A stretch of DNA of 64,000 nucleotides from contig JAFDYX010000024.1 in assembly GCA_018267215.1 (NCBI GenBank), positions 229,240-293,239 on the forward strand, in the 5' to 3' direction. The notes under the pieces are model-generated. The model saw only the letters and a program-made list of their open reading frames with translations, was not told where the DNA came from and did not search any database. Below are positions 45,488 through 53,800 of this stretch, piece after piece. Position numbers and translations under genes: made by a program. The stretch is from Bacteroidota bacterium (GTDB lineage: Bacteria > Bacteroidota > Bacteroidia > Cytophagales > Cyclobacteriaceae). Every line of letters starts with the position of its first letter. Positions within the stretch are counted from its first letter, which is position 1.

Positions 45488-45510
45488 TTAAATTTTTGAT
45501 TTTTGATTTG

Positions 45511-45536
45511 AGATTGGCCTCAGCCAATCTGTAATT
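45511..45536. repeat. Perfect 8-bp hairpin with dispersed 12-mer
   Basis: AGATTGGC-CTCA-GCCAATCT (45511-45530) is a perfect hairpin about 40 nt before the metY ATG. Its right part runs into CAATCTGTAATT (45525-45536), the reverse complement of a 12-mer at 37181-37192. Confidence 0.5.
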
Positions 45537-45606
45537 AGTAATTTGATATTTGTAATTGTATCTAAGCTTACTCATGCCCGTCACCCGGCAGACCGTGCGC
45601 TTAGTT

Positions 45607-45648
45607 TGTTGCTGTGTGTTTTGGCTAACAACGAAATCAACAGCAACA
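45607..45648 (-). promoter_or_regulatory. 9-bp stem whose 5' arm is the last three Cys codons of the leader frame
   Basis: On the minus strand TGTTGCTGT (the last three Cys codons, 45640-45648) pairs perfectly with ACAGCAACA (45607-45615) across a 24-nt loop that includes the stop codon. A ribosome paused on the Cys codons would keep the stem open. Confidence 0.6.
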
Positions 45649-45747
45649 GCGCTTGCAGCAACACATGTTGCCAATACAAATGCCGATACTTTGATTAATG
45701 ATTGGTTCGGAGTGAACCTGATGTTGGGATGTGATGAAGTTTTTCAT
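45637..45747 (-). CDS. Cys-rich leader peptide between the SAM-I riboswitch and metY
   Basis: A 36-codon frame starts with ATG (45747) ten bases after the end of the riboswitch P1 stem and ends with TGA at 45637. The peptide begins MKNFITSQHQ and ends MCCCKRCCC, with six Cys in its last eight residues plus one Cys earlier. Such a run is very unlikely by chance and looks like a ribosome-stalling sensor of Cys-tRNA, as polycysteine leaders do elsewhere (known from actinobacterial attenuators). The final Cys codons form one arm of a perfect stem. Whether it is translated is inferred, not shown. Confidence 0.65.
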   Translation of the reverse strand: MKNFITSQHQVHSEPIINQSIGICIGNMCCCKRCCC

Positions 45748-45757
45748 GTTGCTTCCG

Positions 45758-45850
45758 GTTTATATTTCAGGAGTTAGCACCTTTTCCGAACACTATCCGG
45801 GGGGTTGCTAGCGCTTCATTGAGCCTGTCTCTCCGCGCTTCTGTATAAAT
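45758..45850 (-). promoter_or_regulatory. SAM-I (S-box) riboswitch controlling metY-metX-hom
   Basis: On the minus strand the conserved S-box core is visible: GCGCGGAGAGACAGGCUC, AAUGAAGCGCUAGCAACC, and AAAAGGUGCUAACUCCUG. P1 forms from UUUAUACAG and CUG...UAUAAA; P2 from AGCGC/GCGCU; P3 from CCG/CGG around GAUAGUGUU; P4 from UAGCA/UGCUA. S-adenosylmethionine binding should shut the operon off. No terminator stem with a U-run directly follows, so the expression platform may be translational or may act through the downstream leader frame. Confidence 0.9.
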
Positions 45851-45884
45851 CGGTTGAGCTGTTGCTTCACCGACTACGATGATG

Positions 45885-45916
45885 CAAACGTATAGTAGTT
45901 TAGTAGAGTTTCCAAA
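45885..45916 (-). promoter_or_regulatory. Promoter of the metY-metX-hom operon
   Basis: On the minus strand TTTG (45913-45916), a 20-bp spacer and TACGTTTG (45885-45892) match the Bacteroidota -33/-7 consensus. Transcription should begin near 45878, just upstream of the riboswitch. Confidence 0.75.
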
Positions 45917-45963
45917 CTTTCAGTAAAAAAAATAAAAAAAATTATGCTTACGCTTGTTCGTGG

Positions 45964-47730
45964 TTATTGAGGCAAGGTCACTGTGAAGGTAGAACCTTTC
46001 CCTATTTCGCTGACCAATTTAATATGGCCGTTCAGCCTTTCCACGGCTCTTTTTAATATGTATAAGCCAAGCCCCGAACCCTTTGCTTGTTTATTGGCAC
46101 GGTAAAACATATCGAAGATTTTAGCTTGGTGCTGCTCATCAATACCCTGGCCATTGTCGGAAACGATAATGTTTATTTGGTTTTCATTCCGATAGATTGC
46201 AATCTCTAAAAACGGATTTTTTTCGGTGGCATACTTAATGCCGTTTTCGATCAGGTTTTGCAAGATCGTGTTAAGGATGGCCCATTCCGAATAGAAATTA
46301 AACACCTCAATTTTTTTGATGAACCGGATATCTTTAAAATTTTCAAAGTACTGATAGGAGTCAATACACTCATCAATGAGTTTTTCAAAATCAATTTTGG
46401 TTTTCTTTACTTCCAAATGATTTAACTGGGTAAGATGGATGAGGCCAATGACGATATCGTGAATACGGCTTACCTGCGACCGGTACATGTCAAAGTATTT
46501 TAAGGCAGCTTCTTCCTTTACATCTATTCTGACAAGCGAATCGAGCCCCTGCAACGAGGCGATGGGGCCTTTTAGGTCGTGCGACACGCGGTAAAAAAAT
46601 GAATCCAGCTCGGCATTTTTGCTTTCGATGATCTTATTTTTTTCTTTCTGAGCAGAAGTTTCGCGCTCTAGTGTTTCAATACGAGTTACGGCTTCATAGC
46701 TTTTGATGAGCGTATAGTTTTCTTTGTTGATGACTGATTCTTTGTGCTGCAAATGTTTTTCCAGGTGTTCCAGTGCCAGCCCGGAATGATTTTCTTTTTT
46801 TGCCAGTAAGTATAAATTATGATAGGCTTTAAATATCATGAACTCGATGTGATAGGCTTTAGAAAGTTCGAGTGTTTTGTTAAAATATTTTTTGGCTTCA
46901 TCCAACTCGCCTGACTCATAGTAAGCCATCCCTAATTTATTGTAAGCCATACAAAGCCCAAGTCTATCGCTGGCTTGCTCTTGAATGATGACAGCTTCGA
47001 GTAAGTCGGTGATAGCTTGAGTATATTGATTTTGTTTGATGTACAACTTGGCGCGGCCATACATAGCATAGGCAAGCCCCCGGATATCGTGAGTTTCATT
47101 TTTTAAACGAATGCTCCGCTCGATAGTGTCCATGGCCAGTTCCTGTTTCCCCTGATTAAAGTAAATGGCTGAAAGTGGGTTCAATGCGTTTGATTCAAGT
47201 CCTAACTCATTAATCATTTGGCAGGCTTCAATTGATTTTTCGTACGACTCAATGGCCTTATCCTGATCATTGAAAAATTCGTAGATGGTACCCATGCTCT
47301 TCAGCGTGCGCGCCAAATTATAATAATCATTGCCTTCGCGATATATCTTCAGGCACTCGGCCAGTAACAATAAAGCCTCGTGGTATTTATTGGTGCGGTA
47401 ATAGATGCTGCCAATATTATATTTGGAGTCAGCTATACCGGGCAGATGATGGGCAGTTTCAAAATATTCTAATGCACTCTGAGAATATTGTTGAGAAAGA
47501 CCAAATTCACCCTGGATAAGAAAAAAAAGCCCTAAATGGTTTTTGGCCAGAGCTTCCAGATGAGGATAACCCGATTCGACACATTGCTGCAAAAGTTGTT
47601 GTGTAAGCTGTATGCTCTTTTTCAGGTCAGAGGTGCGCAGGTTATAGGAATCGGTTAGTTGCGAGGAGAGTTCTGCTTCCGTGGGCTTTGCAGCGATCTG
47701 ATCCATCATGATAAATGAATGGATAAACAT
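45964..47730 (-). CDS. Cytoplasmic TPR-containing sensor histidine kinase
   Basis: The product (588 residues; the start may be 7-8 codons later at the MMDQ methionines, 47709/47706) has no membrane segment. Residues about 20-340 are tandem TPR units (ALAKNHLGLFFLIQGEFGLS, LGMAYYESGELDEAKKYFNK), then a coiled coil (about 345-375), a HisKA domain with His384 in SHDLKGPIASLQG and a HATPase domain (LIENGIKYATEK, DNGQGID, GSGLGLYILKRAVERL). The kinase core resembles the one at 10400-13447. No response regulator is adjacent. It is expected to sense an internal protein partner. Confidence 0.9.
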   Translation of the reverse strand: MFIHSFIMMDQIAAKPTEAELSSQLTDSYNLRTSDLKKSIQLTQQLLQQCVESGYPHLEALAKNHLGLFFLIQGEFGLSQQYSQSALEYFETAHHLPGIADSKYNIGSIYYRTNKYHEALLLLAECLKIYREGNDYYNLARTLKSMGTIYEFFNDQDKAIESYEKSIEACQMINELGLESNALNPLSAIYFNQGKQELAMDTIERSIRLKNETHDIRGLAYAMYGRAKLYIKQNQYTQAITDLLEAVIIQEQASDRLGLCMAYNKLGMAYYESGELDEAKKYFNKTLELSKAYHIEFMIFKAYHNLYLLAKKENHSGLALEHLEKHLQHKESVINKENYTLIKSYEAVTRIETLERETSAQKEKNKIIESKNAELDSFFYRVSHDLKGPIASLQGLDSLVRIDVKEEAALKYFDMYRSQVSRIHDIVIGLIHLTQLNHLEVKKTKIDFEKLIDECIDSYQYFENFKDIRFIKKIEVFNFYSEWAILNTILQNLIENGIKYATEKNPFLEIAIYRNENQINIIVSDNGQGIDEQHQAKIFDMFYRANKQAKGSGLGLYILKRAVERLNGHIKLVSEIGKGSTFTVTLPQ

Positions 47731-47808
47731 AGCTATTTGAGGCAGAAATTCAAACAGATAGACTCCTGCTCGAGTAAAATAAATGCGATAAGAAGCGGTG
47801 AACCCTGA

Positions 47809-48555
47809 TTAGGTCAACATTCCCCCGTCCACCTGAAGTACTTGCCCGGTGATATAAGATGAAAGATCGGAAGCCAAAAATATACACGCATTGGCCACAT
47901 CTTCGGGTTTGCCCCCGCGTTTCAACGGTATGGCATCGCGCCAACTTTGTACTGTTTTTTCATCCAGCTTTCCGGTCATTTCGGTTTCGATGAAACCCGG
48001 TGCTACGGCATTGCAGCGAATACCGCGCGAGCCAAGCTCAAGCGCTACTGACTTAGTAAAACCGATGATGCCCGCTTTGGAGGCTGCATAGTTGGCTTGC
48101 CCGGCATTGCCTTTCAACCCCACTACGGATGTCATGTTGATGATGGAACCGCTCTTCTGTTTCATCATCGGCTTGGTGGCACCCTTCACCGTGTTGAAGC
48201 ACGATTTCAGGTTTACGTTCATAATCTTATCCCAGGCTTCCTCACTCATGCGGAGCAGCAGGTTGTCCATGGTGATGCCTGCATTGTTAACCAGAATATC
48301 AATAGAGCCAAAATCGGTCACCACATCGTTGATGAGTTTGTCGGCCTGGGTAAAGTCTGAGGCATCCGAGCGGTAGCCTTTGGCTTTCACACCTTTGGAG
48401 GCAAGTTCGGCTTCGAGTGCCTGGCCTTGTTCCACACTCGATAAGTAAGTGAAGGCAACATGAGCGCCTTGTTCGGCAAAACGGATGGCAATGCTGCGGC
48501 CGATGCCTTTGGATGCGCCCGTGATGAGGGCGGTTTTATTTTGGAGTAGTTTCAT
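47809..48555 (-). CDS. fabG: 3-oxoacyl-[acyl-carrier-protein] reductase
   Basis: The 248-residue short-chain dehydrogenase begins MKLLQNKTALITGASKGIGR with the NADPH loop TGASKGIG, has NNAG, and the catalytic Ser143, Tyr156 and Lys160 (YAASK). Length and the C-terminal ITGQVLQVDGGM fit FabG, which reduces beta-ketoacyl-ACP in fatty-acid synthesis. The longer frame upstream is rejected because it lacks family residues. A small membrane-protein gene overlaps its 5' end by 20 bp. Confidence 0.93.
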   Translation of the reverse strand: MKLLQNKTALITGASKGIGRSIAIRFAEQGAHVAFTYLSSVEQGQALEAELASKGVKAKGYRSDASDFTQADKLINDVVTDFGSIDILVNNAGITMDNLLLRMSEEAWDKIMNVNLKSCFNTVKGATKPMMKQKSGSIINMTSVVGLKGNAGQANYAASKAGIIGFTKSVALELGSRGIRCNAVAPGFIETEMTGKLDEKTVQSWRDAIPLKRGGKPEDVANACIFLASDLSSYITGQVLQVDGGMLT

Positions 48556-48724
48556 TTTTTCTATTGAATATTTTTGGTAAAACATAAAAGGCCAATATTA
48601 AAAAGAATCCGGTGCCCAAACCCTGAAAGAAATAGCCTCCGTTAGTATGAGTTAGATTAAGGAAAGTACCGATGATTCCGGCAACAGAGCCTGCAAAAAG
48701 CAAAATAGAATCTTTTAAATCCAT
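48536..48724 (-). CDS. Small two-helix membrane protein overlapping fabG
   Basis: The 62-residue product (MDLKDSILLFAGSVAGIIGT...) has two hydrophobic segments (about 6-23 and 30-50, the latter GGYFFQGLGTGFFLILAFYV) and a charged tail. It reads into the first 20 bp of fabG, in a different frame, so translation could be coupled. No family is recognised. Confidence 0.5.
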   Translation of the reverse strand: MDLKDSILLFAGSVAGIIGTFLNLTHTNGGYFFQGLGTGFFLILAFYVLPKIFNRKNETTPK

Positions 48725-48837
48725 TAGAAAAACTAACAATATTGTGCGAAGCTAATCTTTTTTTTGCATCCAATATTTTGAATTAATTTGCGAGGCTAAA
48801 AAATAGAAGGCTTGAAACTTTAAATCTGAAATAAATC

Positions 48838-50229
48838 ATGGCAAACTATGATCTGATCGTTATCGGCTCGGGCCCCGGTGGGTACGTAGCGGCAATACGC
48901 GCTTCTCAATTAGGCTTGAAGGTGGGTGTGGTAGAGAAAGCAGAACTGGGCGGCATTTGTTTGAACTGGGGTTGTATCCCCACCAAAGCATTATTGAAGA
49001 GTGCCAATGTTTTTGAATACATCCAGCATGCCAAAGATTATGGTATTGAAGTAAAAGATGCATCGGTGGATTTTGCCGGTGTCATTAAGCGCAGTCGCGA
49101 AGTGGCTGCCGGTATGAGTAAAGGCATTCAGTTTCTGTTAAAGAAAAATAAAATAGATCATATAGCCGGCTTTGGAGTACTGAAGAAAGGAAACAAAGTA
49201 GAGGTAACAGATGCGGCCGGAAAAAAAACAACGTACGATGCCAAGCATATTATCCTTGCTACCGGCACCCGCTCGCGCGAATTGCCCGCACTGAAAATTG
49301 ACGGCAAAAAAATCATCGGCTACCGCGAAGCATTGACTTTAGCCGAGCGCCCTAAAAAACTATTGGTAGTAGGCTCGGGAGCTATCGGAGTGGAGTTTGC
49401 CTATTTCTATAATACACTGGGAGCAGAAGTTACCATCGTTGAATTTTTACCCCGGATTGTGCCGGTAGAAGATGAGGAAGTTTCTAAGCAACTGGAGAAG
49501 TCATTCAAGAAAGCCGGAATGAGCATCTACACCAACTCTGAGGTAACAGCCGTTGACACCAAAGGCAAGGGCTGCATATCTACCGTAAAAACCCCGACAG
49601 GCGAAATTAAAATTGAATCAGACATCGTGCTTTCGGCAGTAGGGGTGACTACCAATCTGGAAGGTATCGGCTTAGAAGAAGTGGGCGTAAAAACCGACAA
49701 AGGAAAAGTAGTGGTGGACGATTTTTATAAAACCAATGTGCCGGGTGTCTATGCCATTGGCGATATCGTGAAAGGCCCCGCGTTGGCACACGTGGCCTCG
49801 GCAGAAGGAATTATTTGTGTAGAAAAAATAGCCGGGCAAAATCCCGAGCCGCTCAATTATAATAACATACCAGGTTGCACGTACTGCTCACCCGAAATTG
49901 CCTCGGTGGGCTACACCGAAGAGGCCGCCAAGAAAGCCGGCTACCAGATTAAAGTGGGCAAGTTTCCGTTTACTGCTTCCGGCAAAGCCAAGGCCGCAGG
50001 CGCTGCCGATGGTTTTGTAAAAGTAATCTTCGATGCCAAGTATGGCGAATGGTTAGGTGCGCACTTTATCGGGGCAAACGTTACCGAAATGATAGCCGAG
50101 GCTGTTGTGGCGCGCAAACTGGAAACAACCGGTCATGAGATCATCAAATCTGTACATCCGCACCCTACTATGAGCGAAGCCATTATGGAAGCTACCGCAG
50201 CGGCCTATGGAGAGGTAATTCATTTGTAA
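48838..50229 (+). CDS. lpdA: Dihydrolipoyl dehydrogenase
   Basis: The 463-residue flavoprotein has the FAD-binding IVIGSGPGGYVAAIRA, the redox disulfide Cys41-x4-Cys46 (GGICLNWGCIPTK), the NAD loop LVVGSGAIGVEFA, the second FAD motif GVYAIGDIV and the C-terminal HPHPTMSEA with the catalytic His. It is the E3 subunit of 2-oxo-acid dehydrogenase complexes and the glycine cleavage system. It is transcribed alone, with a strong terminator 22 bp after the stop. Confidence 0.96.
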   Translation: MANYDLIVIGSGPGGYVAAIRASQLGLKVGVVEKAELGGICLNWGCIPTKALLKSANVFEYIQHAKDYGIEVKDASVDFAGVIKRSREVAAGMSKGIQFLLKKNKIDHIAGFGVLKKGNKVEVTDAAGKKTTYDAKHIILATGTRSRELPALKIDGKKIIGYREALTLAERPKKLLVVGSGAIGVEFAYFYNTLGAEVTIVEFLPRIVPVEDEEVSKQLEKSFKKAGMSIYTNSEVTAVDTKGKGCISTVKTPTGEIKIESDIVLSAVGVTTNLEGIGLEEVGVKTDKGKVVVDDFYKTNVPGVYAIGDIVKGPALAHVASAEGIICVEKIAGQNPEPLNYNNIPGCTYCSPEIASVGYTEEAAKKAGYQIKVGKFPFTASGKAKAAGAADGFVKVIFDAKYGEWLGAHFIGANVTEMIAEAVVARKLETTGHEIIKSVHPHPTMSEAIMEATAAAYGEVIHL

Positions 50230-50250
50230 TTTTTACTAAAGGGTTCTTTC

Positions 50251-50278
50251 AAAAGGCCTGTTGCAACAGGCCTTTTTT
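50251..50278 (+). terminator. Intrinsic terminator after lpdA
   Basis: AAAAGGCCTGTTG and CAACAGGCCTTTT form a perfect 26-nt palindrome (50251-50276) followed by TT. It is symmetrical and could work both ways. Confidence 0.88.
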
Positions 50279-50330
50279 ATGCCCAAAATGGAACTACACA
50301 CTATTGATATTGTGCCTTTTAAAGTGGGCT

Positions 50331-50386
50331 GATGATATATCACCCTGTTTACTTTTTAGCCTGAGGGTGATTAAAACAGGTAGGCT
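50331..50386. other. Overlapping inverted repeats: possible structured RNA or remnant
   Basis: Three pairings overlap: ATCACCCT/AGGGTGAT (50339-50346 with 50364-50371), CCTGTTT/AAACAGG (50344-50350 with 50374-50380) and AGCCT/AGGCT (50358-50362 with 50382-50386). They exclude each other, which hints at alternative folds. No function is assigned. Confidence 0.35.
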
Positions 50387-50447
50387 TCACCTTACCGATT
50401 GTTATGCACATTGGCAGAAAACTCTTTTTAATTAAATCATTTTCTTG

Positions 50448-50455
50448 TATATTTG
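50448..50455 (+). promoter_or_regulatory. -7 promoter element for the tandem mini-membrane-protein genes
   Basis: TATATTTG matches TAnnTTTG exactly; transcription would start near 50462, about 20 nt before the ATG at 50483. A T-rich -33 region (50425-50428) is only approximate. Confidence 0.5.
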
Positions 50456-50482
50456 ATATAATAATTTAAAAATCAGAATATT

Positions 50483-50602
50483 ATGAAAACAGCTCCGATC
50501 AGATTTTATTTCCATAGGGCTCGTGTCTTCGGTTGGTTGTTGGTTCTTTCCATAGTAGGGTACGTGCTTTTCGGCTTAGTATCAGAGTATTTGCAGAAAT
50601 GA
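50483..50602 (+). CDS. 39-residue single-pass membrane protein, first of a tandem pair
   Basis: The peptide MKTAPIRFYFHRARVFGWLL... has a basic N-terminus and one membrane helix (about 17-33) and ends LVSEYLQK. Its FYFHRARVFGWL stretch aligns with SYYRRAKVFGYL in the next gene, showing that the two are paralogues. Its TGA overlaps the ATG of the second gene (ATGA). A consensus -7 element lies 28 bp upstream. Function is unknown. Confidence 0.65.
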   Translation: MKTAPIRFYFHRARVFGWLLVLSIVGYVLFGLVSEYLQK

Positions 50603-50724
50603 GCCGGCAAAAAAATATTCCTGTTAAAAGTTATTATCGAAGGGCAAAGGTCTTTGGTTATTTGATTATAGTGATCGTTGTGGTGTTGGTTGCGCTCTAT
50701 ATCTACGAGCGGTTTATAGAATAG
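50599..50724 (+). CDS. 41-residue single-pass membrane protein, second of a tandem pair
   Basis: MSRQKNIPVKSYYRRAKVFG then LIIVIVVVLVALYIYERFIE: a basic N-terminus and one membrane helix. It is paralogous to the preceding gene and translationally coupled through ATGA. A duplicated micro-gene kept open in both copies argues that it is real. Function unknown. Confidence 0.65.
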   Translation: MSRQKNIPVKSYYRRAKVFGYLIIVIVVVLVALYIYERFIE

Positions 50725-50799
50725 TTTCCATTCCCGGGGTTTCCTCAATCATGTCAGGAAAGTACTGTTTTGCGATGTTTTCATCCTTCGCCTAATCCG

Positions 50800-50807
50800 T
50801 ACATTTG
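50800..50807 (+). promoter_or_regulatory. -7 promoter element of the giant TPR gene
   Basis: TACATTTG matches TAnnTTTG. Transcription would start near 50813, giving a ~18-nt leader before the ATG at 50831. The -33 region is only T-rich. Confidence 0.5.
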
Positions 50808-50830
50808 TTTAATCAGTAAACGAAAAAATT

Positions 50831-53800
50831 ATGCGCATTTTCCTCATTGCTGGCTTGGCGTTCATTACATTTTGTGTACAGGCACAGAAGCAAGACTCGC
50901 TGCAACAAGTTGTTTTTCAATCGGCATTACAAAAGTTGAAACAAGGAAATTATGCTGAGGCGTCAGCTCAGTTGTCGCAGTTAATCGCCACCAACTTTGC
51001 CAATAAAGAAGTGTATGTAAAGCGTGGTGTGGCGGAGTTTATGTTGGGTAATGTGGAGAAAGCAAAAAATGATTTCGATGAAGCTGTAAAAGCACGCATC
51101 AACACCAGCGAGTTGTTTGAATACCGCGGGCTGGCCAAATACAAACTGGAGGATGCGGCAGGCGCCTCCATGGATTTGGAAAAAGCAATTTCTATGGGAC
51201 TGAAAAGCCCCGAACTTTTTGCCACGTTGGGCAATGCCAAATTTAAACTGAACAATTATAAAGAAGCCATTGCCAATTATGATATGGCTATCCTTTCCGG
51301 AAAAAAGGAAGCCATTCTTTTCAACAATCGCGGAAAAGCCAAGATGACTTTAAATGATTTAGAAGGTGCCGAAAAAGATTTTACCGAAGCGCTTAACATC
51401 AAGCCCGATTACGACAAGGCACTCGACAACCGGGCCAACACACGCTATCAATTAAAAAAATGGAAAGAAGCCACAACCGATTTTGATAAGATTATTTCTT
51501 CGGGCAGAAGCGATACAGAGTTGCTTCAAAAATTGGGCACTGCTAAATTCAACATACAAGATTTTAAAGGCTGTGCCGAGGCGCTCAATAAGGTGGTGAG
51601 CAAAGGCGTAAAAGACAAAGATGTTTTTAAGATGCTCGGCCTCAGTCTGGCCAGCCAAAATAATTGTACGGAAGCAGCCCAGGCCCTGAGTGCAGCCGTC
51701 TCTTTGGGCGTAAGCGACAAAGATACATTTGAGCAACTGGGTACATGCCAATACAAGAACAAGGAATATGCACAGGCCATCGAGTCGCTGGGGCGGGCGG
51801 TGGCCATGGGCTCGTCATCCAAAGAAATTTTTCTGATGAAGGGCAATGCCGAATATCAACAGAAAGATATTGACAATGCACTGAAAGATTTGGAAAAAGC
51901 CGTAGCGATGGGCGTTTCGGATTATGATGCTTTTAAAAATCTGGGCGACAGTAAATTTTTAAAAACAGATTACGCCAGTGCCCTGAAGTATTATGACAAA
52001 GCAATTGCGATAACATCAACCGATGCTGTGCTGTTTAATAATCGCGGCAAAGCCAAATATACTTTGGGAGATATTGCAGGTTCGCTGCCAGATTTCGACA
52101 AAGCCATTTCTTTAAAGCCTGATTACAGCAAGGCGCTCTCGAACCGCGGCACAGCGCGATTTGCGTTAAATGATTTTAAAGGCGCTGCCGAAGACTTGGA
52201 TAAAACACGTGCTACCGAAGGAGAATCGGCCGAGCTGATGCGCATGCTCGGCATTTCAAAATACAATTTGCAAGACAAAGAAGCAGCCAAAACATTTTTG
52301 GAAAAAGCAGCGAAGACCGGATCGAAAGACTCAAAAGTAAACTTGTACTTGGGTTATCTCCGGTACGATGCCAGCGATTACAAGGGAACGATAGACGCAC
52401 TTAACTTAGCTGAAGCATCTGGCGAAAAAGAAATTCTGTTGTACGAAAAACGCGGCAAGTCGCTTTTTGCCACCAAAGATTATGTAACCAGCGTAACTGA
52501 TCTTGAAAAAATTGTTCAAAACGGTAAGCCCGATGTAGCTACTTATGAAGATTTGGGCATAGCCTATCAGCAACAACAAAAAAATAAAGAAGCATTGGCC
52601 AATCTCGAGCAAGCAGTCATGGCCGGAAGCAAGAATAAGGATGTTTACTTTCAGGTGGGCAACGGCCGCTTTAAAGAAAATAATTTTACAGGAGCCATCG
52701 AGGCGTATGATAAAGCCATTTCGCTGGGCGCGAATGACGAAGTGATTTATAACAACCGCGGAAAGGCCAAACTCAACGCCAATCAGATAAAAGAATCGTT
52801 GCCAGATTTTGATAAAGCCCTGCAGTTAAAACCAACATACATGCTGGCCATGAAAAACAGGGCGTCAGCCGATGCACAGCTAAAAGATTGGCCTAAGGTG
52901 GTAACAGACTTGGCTCCGGTTATATCCGCCAATCAGGCCGGAGCAGATGAGTTTTTGCTTTCCGGCTTAGCAAAATACAACCTGAAAAATTATCAAGGCG
53001 CTATTGATGATCTGAGCAAAGCCATCAGCTCGGGAACAAAAGACAAACAGGCTTATACAGCCCGTGGCAGTTCTTATTTTGAAATCCCTGATCTCACCAA
53101 AGCGTCAGACGATTTTTCGAAGGCTATTGACATGGGCGAAAGCTCACCGGAGATTTACTTTAAGCGAGGCTCTTGCCGGTTTAGCGCGCAAGAATATAAA
53201 AACGCTTTCCCGGATTTAGACAAAGCAATTAATTCAGGATACACTGAGGCATCGGCTTACGATATGCGCGGCTATTGCCAGTTAGACAACAAAAACGTAG
53301 AGGCTGCCCTCAACGATTTTAACATAGCCATTGAAAAAAATCCTAAGCTGCCTTCCGCATTTTTCCATCGGGGCGATGCGCGCTTTCGTTCTAATAATTT
53401 TTTAGGAGCGGTGCAGGATTATTCCACAGCTATCGAACAAGGTTTAACGGATGCGGTTATATTGAATAACCGGGGCAAAGCCTATTTAAACCAAGATCAG
53501 TTCGATCAGGCTATTCAAGATTTTTCCACAGCCATCTCCAAGAAGAATGATTATGCACGTGCTTACGAGAATCGCGCCAGCGCCTATTTGAAAACAAAGA
53601 AATTTGATTTGGCCGTAAAAGATTTACGGCAACTGGAAAAACTTACCGAAAAACCGGATGCTGATTTTTATCAGAGATTGGGCGAAGCGTATTTTGAATT
53701 GAAGAATTATCCTGTGGCGTTCGATTACCTCGACAAGGCAATTACCGGAGGCAACAAACAAAAAGATTTGTTCTTGAAACGAGCTAAATGCTACATGGAG

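Noticed and set aside
45556-45777. 73-codon plus-strand frame in the metY leader
   Set aside because: It is the antisense of the riboswitch 3' end and the Cys-rich leader, which explain the sequence better.
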